This document shows, piece by piece, positions 53,715-61,563 of a DNA stretch of 64,000 nucleotides. Location: NCBI RefSeq assembly GCF_030719295.1, contig NZ_CP120997.1, forward strand, positions 3,972,501 through 4,036,500, written 5' to 3'. A program made the position numbers and the translations under genes. Every line of letters starts with the position of its first letter. The first letter of the stretch is position 1. The notes under the pieces were generated by a model. That model saw nothing but the letters and a program-made list of their open reading frames with translations, made no database searches and had not been told where the DNA came from. The stretch is from Streptomyces sp. Mut1. Lineage in GTDB: Bacteria; Actinomycetota; Actinomycetes; Streptomycetales; Streptomycetaceae.

Positions 53715-56426
53715 ATGGTTTTGTTCCGTCGCGCCGAAGAAGTATCGCTACTGGAAAAGCTGATCGAAGGATGCGGGGAAGGGAATTCCGGACTGCTCCT
53801 TATCGAAGGAGCGGTCGGCTGCGGGAAGAGTGAATTCCTGGAGACCGTGGCGGTAAATGCCGAGAAACGCGGCTCCCTCGTACTGAGGGGAATGGCCACC
53901 GCCGAGGAGAGGCGCCATCCGCTGGGCGTGCTGCGCCAGCTGACCGCCGACGCCCCGCCCGGCACGCTGCCACCCCTCCCGTCCTCGTCCGCCGACGCGG
54001 GCCGGATCGGAGCCATGCGGCAGTTCGCCCACGCCGTACGCGAGCTGAGCGCCACCGCGCCCGTGGTGGTCTGCGTGGACGACCTGCACCACGTCGACGC
54101 GCTCACCGGCCGCTACCTGCTCCAGCTCGCACGCGGCACCCGCGAGGCCAAAGTGCTCCTCGCGCTCACCGAGTCCGTCCACGAGCACGGCGACGACCCG
54201 CTGCTGCGCACCGAACTGCTGCGGCTGCCCCACTTCTCGCGCCTGCGCCTCGAACGCTTCACGCCCGACGCGGTCCGTGCGATGCTGCCCGACCGCACCG
54301 AGGCCGAGACCGCCCGGCTGCACCGGGCCGGCGGCGGCAACCCGCTGCTGCTGCGCGCCCTGCTCCAGGACCCCGGCGCCCACCCCGGCGAGGCGTACAC
54401 CCAGGCCGTCCTGGCCTGCCTGCACCGCTGCGGCCCCGCCACCACCGCGCTGACCGAGGCCATCGCCGTGCTCGACCCGCTGGCGAGCGCCCCGCACGCC
54501 GCCCGCCTCGCCGGCACCACCGAACCCGCCGCCGCCCGCGCGCTCGCCGCCCTGGAGGACGCCGGACTGGTCGTCGCCGGCCGGGGGCGCGGCTTCTGCC
54601 ACCCGGCCGCACGTGCCGCCGTCCTCGAACGGATGGAGCCCGAAGCCCGCCGCGCCCTGCACCGGGAGGCCGCCCTGCTGGCCCGCGCCGCCGGCGCCCC
54701 CGACACCGTCGTCGCCGCCCAGCTCCTCGCCGCCCGGCACACCGCCGAGGACTGGGCGCTGCCCGTCCTGCGCGCCGCCGCCGACCAGCACGCGGCGAAC
54801 GCGGCCCTGGACGAGGCCACCGCCCTGCTGACCCTCGCCCGCGACGCGTGCGCGGACGAGGCCCGGCGCACCGAGGTGAGCGTCCGGCTCGGCGTCGTCA
54901 CCGGCCGCACCGACCCGGCCACCGCCGAACGCCACCTCGCCGAACCCCTGGCCGCGCTGGCCGCAGGCCGGCTGGAACCGCGCGCGCTGGGCCCGCTGGC
55001 CCGGACCCTGGCCGCGCAGGGCCGGGTCGACGAGTCGACCGAGGTGCTGGAACGCCTCGCGGCGGGCGAGGGCCGCCATCCGGGCGCCGAGCGCAGGCAC
55101 GGGGACATCCCGGGCGACGACCCGCTCGACGGTCTCTCGGCGTTCCCCCAGTGGGGCGCGGCCGGGCGGCGCGGCGCCGGCGCCCCCCAGCCGCACCCGG
55201 CGGGCCGGGCCGTGCGGGGGGCCGTCCACCCGGCGGCCCTGTGGGCACTGCCCGCCGAGGCCGAGGAGGGGGCCGCCGCCCAGGCGGCCGAACTCTTCCT
55301 GCGCGGCGCCACCCTGGCCGAGGGCATGGTCGAACCGGCCGTGCAGGCCCTGCGCACCCTGCTGTATCTGGACGGTGCCGAGCGGGCGCTGCCCTGGTGC
55401 GAGAAGTTCGCCGCGCAGGCGGCCGAACGCGGCGCGACCGGCTGGCAGGCGGTCTTCGCCGGGCTGCTGGCCGAGGCCCGGCTGCGCCTCGGTGATCTGA
55501 CCGGCGCCGCCGACACGGCCGAGGAGGCCCTGCGCGCGGTGCCGGGCCGGGGCGGCGGGGTGCAGCTGTGCGCGCTCACGGCGACGCTGGTGCGGGCCCG
55601 CACCGCGATGGGGCAGCCCGAGGAGGCGGCCGCCGTGCTGAGCCGGCCCGTCCCCGAGCGGCTGACCGGCAGCGTCCACGGCCTCGCCTACCTGCGCGCC
55701 CGGGGTCACTACGCGCTCGCCACGAGCCGATTCCACGCGGCGCTCGGCGACTTCCTGGACATCGGCCGGCACATGAAGCGCTGGGGCCTGGACCGGCCGA
55801 GGGTCCTGCCGTGGCGGACCGACGCGGCGGAGGCGCTGCTCCGGCTCGGCGAGACCCACCAGGCCGACCGCTTCCTCGCCGACCAGATGACCACCCGCGA
55901 CGCCAACGACCCCTGGGTTCGGGGGATGTCACTGCGGCTGCGGGCCTCCCTGCGCGAGCCGAAGGAGCGGCAGGCGATGCTCACGAAGGCCGTGGACGAC
56001 CTGCACCGCTCCGGTGACAACTACGAACTGGCGCGGGCCATGAGCGACTTCGGCCAGGTCCTGCGGGTGCTGGGCGAGCCGGCCCGCGCCGCCATGGTCA
56101 ACCGCCGGGCCTGGCACGTGGCGAAGGAGTGCGGGGCCCAGGCCCTGTGCGTGAAGATCCTCCCCGGCCACACCGGCGAGGACCCCGAGGCGGCGTCGGC
56201 GGCCGAGGCACCCAACGCCGACCTGGTGGCGAGTCTCAGCGAATCGGAGAAGCGGGTCGCGCTGCTGGCCGTGCACGGCCACACCAACCGGGAGATCGCG
56301 CAGAAGCTCTACATCACCGTCAGCACCGTGGAGCAGCACCTCACCCGCGTCTACCGCAAGCTGGAGATCCCGGGCCGGCAGGCACTCCCCGTCGACTTCC
56401 ACCTGGGGGTGGCGGAGTTCATCTGA
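53715..56426 (+). CDS. Large LuxR-family (LAL) transcriptional regulator
   Basis: This 903-residue regulator has an N-terminal ATPase with Walker A GAVGCGKSEF and Walker B VVVCVDDLHHVD. A long helical, TPR-like middle follows. The C-terminal LuxR helix-turn-helix is HTNREIAQKLYITVSTVEQH. LAL proteins are usually cluster-situated activators of modular PKS genes. The start at ATG 53715 was chosen because GGGGGA lies just before it and the family sequence (LFRRAEEVSLLEKL) begins there. The in-frame TTG 53664 and ATG 53697 give a non-conserved leader. It stands alone, 145 bp after the phosphoesterase gene. Confidence 0.92.
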   Translation: MVLFRRAEEVSLLEKLIEGCGEGNSGLLLIEGAVGCGKSEFLETVAVNAEKRGSLVLRGMATAEERRHPLGVLRQLTADAPPGTLPPLPSSSADAGRIGAMRQFAHAVRELSATAPVVVCVDDLHHVDALTGRYLLQLARGTREAKVLLALTESVHEHGDDPLLRTELLRLPHFSRLRLERFTPDAVRAMLPDRTEAETARLHRAGGGNPLLLRALLQDPGAHPGEAYTQAVLACLHRCGPATTALTEAIAVLDPLASAPHAARLAGTTEPAAARALAALEDAGLVVAGRGRGFCHPAARAAVLERMEPEARRALHREAALLARAAGAPDTVVAAQLLAARHTAEDWALPVLRAAADQHAANAALDEATALLTLARDACADEARRTEVSVRLGVVTGRTDPATAERHLAEPLAALAAGRLEPRALGPLARTLAAQGRVDESTEVLERLAAGEGRHPGAERRHGDIPGDDPLDGLSAFPQWGAAGRRGAGAPQPHPAGRAVRGAVHPAALWALPAEAEEGAAAQAAELFLRGATLAEGMVEPAVQALRTLLYLDGAERALPWCEKFAAQAAERGATGWQAVFAGLLAEARLRLGDLTGAADTAEEALRAVPGRGGGVQLCALTATLVRARTAMGQPEEAAAVLSRPVPERLTGSVHGLAYLRARGHYALATSRFHAALGDFLDIGRHMKRWGLDRPRVLPWRTDAAEALLRLGETHQADRFLADQMTTRDANDPWVRGMSLRLRASLREPKERQAMLTKAVDDLHRSGDNYELARAMSDFGQVLRVLGEPARAAMVNRRAWHVAKECGAQALCVKILPGHTGEDPEAASAAEAPNADLVASLSESEKRVALLAVHGHTNREIAQKLYITVSTVEQHLTRVYRKLEIPGRQALPVDFHLGVAEFI

Positions 56427-56602
56427 GGGCATGGCAGGGTCATAGCAATCCGGCGCCGCGGTCCACCCGGCCATGGCAGGCAACTGGTGTGCCCCCACCC
56501 CACATTCGCCGGGCGGCACCCCTGCCCGCGAGCCGGAGTGGTTCACCGGGGCCGGTCCCTGGAAGGTCGGTCATGAGGCCGTAGCCCACCAGGGAGGGCA
56601 CC

Positions 56603-57562
56603 ATGACCACCACACCCACGCATGGCCCGCCGGGGAGTGCGGCGACCCCGGGGCAGCTGCGTGACGCCATGCTCGACCGGGTCGAGGAACGCCTCGCCCG
56701 CCTCCTCGCGGACGAGTCCCGCAGCCGCCGTACGGCCGATCCGCGCAGCGCGGTGCTGGTGGCGGGCGTGGCCGAACTGGTCCAGGCCGGAGCCGAGCGG
56801 GCCCACCCGGTCATCTGCCTGACCGGTTACCTCGCGGCCGGCGGCGACCCGGCGGGCGAGGACGTGGTGGCCGCCTGCGCCGCGCTCGAATTCCTCGACA
56901 CCTGCCTGATGATCCGGGACGACGTCCGCAAGAACGCGACGCTGCGCCGGGGCATCCCCACCCTGCACATCAGCCACGCCGCCGAGCACGAACGCAACGG
57001 CTGGCGCGGCGAGTCCCGCCGCTTCGGCGAGGGCACCGCCGTCCTCGCGGGCGACCTCGCCGCCGCCTACGGGGACCGCATCGCGGCCCGCCTCCCGCGC
57101 CCGGCCTGGGAGCTGTGGGACAGCCTGCGCACCGAACGCACCATCGGCGCGCACGCCGAGGCCGCCGCCGCGACCGAATACCTGGACGACGCCTGGCCGG
57201 GGCAGTGTCTCGACGGCTGCGGCGACGGATGCGCGGCCGGCTGGTACGGACTGCGCCACGCCCTGCTCATCGGCGCGGCGCTCGCGGGCCGGGACGATCT
57301 GCGCGAGCCGTACGAGGAGTACGCGCGCGCCCTGCACGCGGCCTGGCGGCTCCGCGGATTCCTGCGCGGCGGGCCGGGGTTCGACGGCGACGCCCAGTTC
57401 CTGCGGGACATCTTCTTCGACGCGCGGGCCCGGGAGACGGCCGAGGAGACCATCGCCGGGCTTCTCGGCCGCGCCGACGCGGCGGTGGCCGCAGCCCCCG
57501 TCACCCCGCGCTGGCGCGCCGAACTCGTCGCGTTCGCCCGCCGGGTGGCCGGCTGCGAGTGA
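56603..57562 (+). CDS. Isoprenyl diphosphate synthase-like protein, degenerate metal sites
   Basis: This 319-residue protein has the all-helical trans-prenyltransferase fold. The family segments LRRGIPTLH and GTAVLAGDLA are recognisable. The first aspartate-rich motif, normally DDxxD, reads DDVRK, and no second DDxxD is found near the C-terminus (GFDGDAQFLRD stands there). Both metal-binding sites are therefore altered, and normal chain elongation is doubtful. AGGGAGGG precedes ATG 56603. No terpene cyclase or prenyl acceptor gene is in the window. It may be a non-catalytic relative or act on another substrate. Confidence 0.75.
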   Translation: MTTTPTHGPPGSAATPGQLRDAMLDRVEERLARLLADESRSRRTADPRSAVLVAGVAELVQAGAERAHPVICLTGYLAAGGDPAGEDVVAACAALEFLDTCLMIRDDVRKNATLRRGIPTLHISHAAEHERNGWRGESRRFGEGTAVLAGDLAAAYGDRIAARLPRPAWELWDSLRTERTIGAHAEAAAATEYLDDAWPGQCLDGCGDGCAAGWYGLRHALLIGAALAGRDDLREPYEEYARALHAAWRLRGFLRGGPGFDGDAQFLRDIFFDARARETAEETIAGLLGRADAAVAAAPVTPRWRAELVAFARRVAGCE

Positions 57563-57600
57563 GCCGTGAGCGCGGGCGCAGCGGGTACGTTGCCCCGGGC

Positions 57601-57650
57601 ACGCCCCGCGCACGGGCACGCCCCCGAACGCCCCGCGCATGGGCACGCCC
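57601..57650. repeat. 23-bp direct repeat in a convergent gap
   Basis: The 23-bp unit starting ACGCCCCGCGCA at 57601-57623 recurs at 57628-57650 with one change (C to T), 27 bp apart. A partial third copy (GGGCACGCCCC) starts at 57597. It fills the 87-bp gap between the converging prenyl-synthase-like and AMP-ligase-like genes and could help end transcription or be a simple duplication. Confidence 0.6.
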
Positions 57651-59344
57651 TACGCGGGTGCCTGCCTCGGGCTGCCCGGCTGGGCGCGCAGCAGCCAGGA
57701 GCGCAGGGCGGCCCGGCGCAGCCTGCCGTGCTCGTCGCGGGGCAGCGCGCCCACGATCTCCAGGCGCGTCGGCAGGAACGCCTCGGCGATGCCCAGCGCG
57801 GTGAGGTGTTCGCGCAGCTCGGCCGGGCCCGGCGGCCGGTCCCACGCGGCCGGCACCACCACCGCGCACGGCAGCTCCCCGTGCTCCGGATCGGTGTAGG
57901 CGACCACCGCCGCCTCGTCCACCCGGGGATGGGCCAGCAGGCCCGCCTCCACCTCGGCGACCGGCACCATGAAGATCGCCCCCGTCCGGGTCCCCGCCCT
58001 GGCCAGGACCCGGATGCCGCCGGCCGCGTCCGTCGTGGCGAGGTCGCCGGTGTCCAGCCAGCCGTCCCCGTCCTCCCAGGTCGCCACGGGCGCCGCGACC
58101 CCGTGCCGCCAGGTCGCCAGCGCCACGGAAGGACCGCGGACCCGCAGCGGCCCGGGGTCCGTACCGTCCTCGGCCAGCACCTCCAGACCCCGCAGCAGCC
58201 GGGCGGTCCCGGTCGCGTCCGAGAGGGCGCCCATGCCCAGCTCCGGCGCCCCCCAGGCGGAGAGCACCGGCACCCCGAACACCTCCCGCAGCTCGGCCGC
58301 GAGCGGCTCCGGGGTGCTGGTGCGCCCGCCGGAGAGCACCAGCCGCAGCCGGCCCAGGTCCCGGGGCCGATGCCGCTGGGTGGTGAGCAGCTCCGCGAAG
58401 TAGGCCGGTTCCGCGTACACCTGGTCGACCCGCGCGTCCGCCATCAGGTCCAGGCACCGGCCGGGGTCCCACACGTCCTGCCAGACGCCCGTGCCGCCGA
58501 CCGCGAGCGGCCAGCACAGCGTGTAGATCAGCGAGGCGAGCGAGGTCAGGGGCAGGGTGCTGAGGAAGACCTCGCCGGGCCGCCGCCCCGGCCCCTCGGG
58601 ATGGCGCTGGGAGGAGACGTTGGCGTACAGCGTGTCGGGGGAGTGCAGCACGGAGGTATAGGCGTCGCGCAGTCCCATGACGCTGATCAGCAGCGCGGGC
58701 CGGTCGGCGCGCCCCGGCAGCGGCCCGGCGCGCCGGCCCGCCCCGGTGCGCTCGTGCGGGGTGCGGGTGAAGTACGCCTCGAAGTCGACGGCCCCGGTCG
58801 CCGCCGCGTCCCCCAGCACCACGCGGTGGCGCAGCCACGGCAGCCCGGGGGCGAGAGAGGCCAGGGCCTCGGCGTGCGCGAACCCCTCCCAGCTGTCCGG
58901 GACCACGCACACCCGGGCCCGGGTGCCGTCCAGGATCCGCTGGAGGCCGTGGGCCCGTACGGTCGGCAGTACGGGCACGGCGAGCGCCCCGGCCCGCCAG
59001 CAGGCCAGGGTGAGGGCGGCCGTCTCCCACCAGTTCGGCAGCTGGTAGGCGACCGGGTCGCCCGGCGCGACCCCGAGCGAGGCCAGGGCTCCCGCGAACC
59101 GTTCGACGTACAGGGCGAGTTGTCCGTACGTCACGGTGACCCGGCGGCGGCCCTTGGGGCGCAGCACCCGTTCCGCGACGATCGCGGGCCGCTCGGGCGC
59201 ACCGGCCGCCGTGCGGCGCAGGTCGTCCAGGAAGGTCGCCTCGCGCCACCACCCGGCCGCCCGGAACCGGTGGACGACATCGGCGGGCGCGGTCAGCTCC
59301 TGGACGCGGCGCTCCGCCGTGCCGGTGCCCCGGGTCAGGCCCAT
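57650..59344 (-). CDS. AMP-ligase-like protein lacking the ATP-binding loop
   Basis: This 564-residue protein has the acyl-CoA synthetase fold. GWLDTGDLA and the overall layout are clear. The ATP loop that should read like TSGTTGxPKG is replaced by ISVMGLRDAYTS. The hinge GRxKDxI is replaced by GTRTGAI. The C-terminal catalytic lysine region reads LPRDEHGRLRR, without the usual Lys. It is unlikely to adenylate anything. The start at 59344 overlaps the stop of the upstream regulator gene by 10 bp, so it is translated with two regulators. A ligand-binding or accessory role can be imagined but is not shown. Confidence 0.78.
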   Translation of the reverse strand: MGLTRGTGTAERRVQELTAPADVVHRFRAAGWWREATFLDDLRRTAAGAPERPAIVAERVLRPKGRRRVTVTYGQLALYVERFAGALASLGVAPGDPVAYQLPNWWETAALTLACWRAGALAVPVLPTVRAHGLQRILDGTRARVCVVPDSWEGFAHAEALASLAPGLPWLRHRVVLGDAAATGAVDFEAYFTRTPHERTGAGRRAGPLPGRADRPALLISVMGLRDAYTSVLHSPDTLYANVSSQRHPEGPGRRPGEVFLSTLPLTSLASLIYTLCWPLAVGGTGVWQDVWDPGRCLDLMADARVDQVYAEPAYFAELLTTQRHRPRDLGRLRLVLSGGRTSTPEPLAAELREVFGVPVLSAWGAPELGMGALSDATGTARLLRGLEVLAEDGTDPGPLRVRGPSVALATWRHGVAAPVATWEDGDGWLDTGDLATTDAAGGIRVLARAGTRTGAIFMVPVAEVEAGLLAHPRVDEAAVVAYTDPEHGELPCAVVVPAAWDRPPGPAELREHLTALGIAEAFLPTRLEIVGALPRDEHGRLRRAALRSWLLRAQPGSPRQAPA

Positions 59345-61563
59345 CGCCCCACCGCCCCGGCCACCTGCACCCGTGAGGTGCACCCGAGCCGCCGCATGAC
59401 CTGGCGGACGTGGTTGACGACGGTCCACTCCGAGATGTCGAGCCGGGCCGCGATGTGCCGGTTGGTCAGGCCCTCCGCGACCAGGAGCGCCACCTGTGCC
59501 TGGCGCGGGGTGAGCGACTGGGCCTCGGCCGCCGCCCCGGCCACCGTGCGGTGGGAGGGGGCGGGCGCCGACAGCGCCTCGGCCACCGCGGTCGGCGCCG
59601 CCATCCGCACGCCCTCCGCCCACGCGGTCGCGAAGTCCGGCCAGTCCAGCCGGGCACCCAGCTCCGTACGGGCCTGCTCGGCCTTCGAGCGCCACTCCTG
59701 CGGGACCTCGGCCCCGGTCCGCTGCCGCAGCACGTCCGCCGCCGCGAGCAGCCGCACCGCCCGGGGCCGCTGCGCGGGCTGGGTGCGGAGCAGCAGCAGG
59801 GCGAACTCCTCCAGCGCGGCGGGCAGTTCGCTGCGTTCGTCGATGGCCTCGTACAGCCGCAGGGCCTCGCGCAGCGCGGTCTCCGCCCGCTCGGGTTCGT
59901 CGCCCTCCAGCGCCATCGCGGCCAGCGCCCGCAGCGCCCCGGCTAGCCCGCGCCCGTCGCCCGCGCGGCGGAAGGCCTCCTCGGCCTTCTCCAGCATCTC
60001 CTGTGCCTTGCGCCGGTCTCCCTCGGCGCGCAGGGCGGCGGCCAGCTCGAACGCCGCCTCGGCTCCGGCTCCGGTGGCGCCCATCCCGGACAGCGCGCTG
60101 TGCGCGGTGACCAGCACGCTCCGCGCCGCCGAGGTGTCGCCGGACCTCAGCAGGGCGGTGCCGAGCCGCAGGGAGGCGAGTGCGTTCCGCCGCCGGTCGC
60201 CCACGCCCTTGCCGAGCGCGAGGGCCCGGCGGTGGCGGCGTACGGACTCCTGCGGATCCCCCAGCGCCAGCGCGAACACCCCGGACAGGTCGGCGAGCCG
60301 GGCCCGCAGCGCCTCCGGAAGCTGCCGGCAATCGGCCACCTCGTCGCACCACTCCAGGCCCTCACGCAGCCGCCCCTGCGCCAGCCACGGCAGATGGCAG
60401 CCCAGCACCAGCGCGGCGGCCGCCTCCCCGTCACCGCGCTCGTGCAGCCGCCGGAGCGCCGCCAGGACGTTCGGGCTCTCCGCCGCCGCCTCCCGCAGCA
60501 GCCGGTCCTGGCCGGTCCCGGCGAGCCCCGGCAGCGCGGCGGCCACCAGCCGGCGGTAGCGCTCCGCGTGCGCGTCCGCCGCCGCGCCCGCACCGTCCGC
60601 CTCCGCCGCCCGGGTCCGCGCATGGGACCGCACGGGCTCCGGCACCGCGAGCCGCAGCTCGCCCCGCTCCTCGGCGACGACGGTCAGCAGCCCCCGGTCC
60701 ATCAGCGGTTCCAGGCCCTCCTCGTCGGCGATCCCGGCGGCGGCCAGACCGAAGCCCGGCTCGTACGCGGAGAGCCGCCCCAGCAGCGCGCCGGCCGCCG
60801 GGTCCAGGCCGCGGCAGCTCCACTCGGCGAGCGCGGCGAGCGAGCGGTGCCGGGCGGGCGCGTTCACCGGGCCGCCCGCGAGGACCGTCGTACGGCCGCG
60901 CAGCCGGGCCGCGAGCAGACGCGGCGGCAGCAACCGCAGGCGCAGCGCGGCGAGTTCGAGGGCGAGGGGCAGGCCGCCGAGCAGGGTGCAGATGTCGGCG
61001 ACGGCCCCGCTGTTCTCCAGGGTCAGCGCGAAGGACGGGTCGGTGTCCCGGGCCCGGCGTACGAAGAGCGCCACCGAAGCCACCCGGTGCAGGTCCTCGC
61101 CGTCGCCGTCCCCGGGCACGGGCAGCGGCCCGAGTGGCAGCAACTGCTCCCCGTAGACGCCGAGCGGCTCCACCGCGGTGGCCAGCACCACCACGCCCGG
61201 GTCGTCGGCGAGTGCCACGACCGCCCCGGCGGCGGCCTCCCGGGCCTCGTGGTCGCAGCCGTCGAGCAGCAGCAGGACCCGGGAGCCCGGGGCCCGGCCG
61301 GGGCCCTCGGTGCGCGCCCGCGCGAGCGCCGTCAGCGCGTCGGTCCCGGTGCCGCCCGGCGCCGCCGCGTCGAGCGTCACCACCCGGCCGAACGCGTCGC
61401 CGAGCCCCCGCACCACCTCCCGGGCCAGCCGGGTCTTGCCCACACCGGCCCGCCCGGTCAGCGTCACCAGCCGCACCGAGGGGTTCAGCAGCCGCTCCCG
61501 CAGCGCGGCGGCCTGCACCTCCCTGCCGACGAGATCCGTATCCGGGCCGAGCGCTACCGACAT
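59335..61563 (-). CDS. ATPase-type LuxR-family regulator
   Basis: This 742-residue regulator has an AfsR-like N-terminal ATPase (Walker A GRAGVGKTRL, Walker B VLLLLDGCDH) and helical repeats. The C-terminal LuxR helix-turn-helix is LTNRHIAARLDISEWTVVNH. It overlaps the SARP gene upstream and the AMP-ligase-like gene downstream by 10 bp each. This is tight translational coupling and suggests the three act together. It is probably a pathway-situated activator. Confidence 0.9.
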   Translation of the reverse strand: MSVALGPDTDLVGREVQAAALRERLLNPSVRLVTLTGRAGVGKTRLAREVVRGLGDAFGRVVTLDAAAPGGTGTDALTALARARTEGPGRAPGSRVLLLLDGCDHEAREAAAGAVVALADDPGVVVLATAVEPLGVYGEQLLPLGPLPVPGDGDGEDLHRVASVALFVRRARDTDPSFALTLENSGAVADICTLLGGLPLALELAALRLRLLPPRLLAARLRGRTTVLAGGPVNAPARHRSLAALAEWSCRGLDPAAGALLGRLSAYEPGFGLAAAGIADEEGLEPLMDRGLLTVVAEERGELRLAVPEPVRSHARTRAAEADGAGAAADAHAERYRRLVAAALPGLAGTGQDRLLREAAAESPNVLAALRRLHERGDGEAAAALVLGCHLPWLAQGRLREGLEWCDEVADCRQLPEALRARLADLSGVFALALGDPQESVRRHRRALALGKGVGDRRRNALASLRLGTALLRSGDTSAARSVLVTAHSALSGMGATGAGAEAAFELAAALRAEGDRRKAQEMLEKAEEAFRRAGDGRGLAGALRALAAMALEGDEPERAETALREALRLYEAIDERSELPAALEEFALLLLRTQPAQRPRAVRLLAAADVLRQRTGAEVPQEWRSKAEQARTELGARLDWPDFATAWAEGVRMAAPTAVAEALSAPAPSHRTVAGAAAEAQSLTPRQAQVALLVAEGLTNRHIAARLDISEWTVVNHVRQVMRRLGCTSRVQVAGAVGRWA

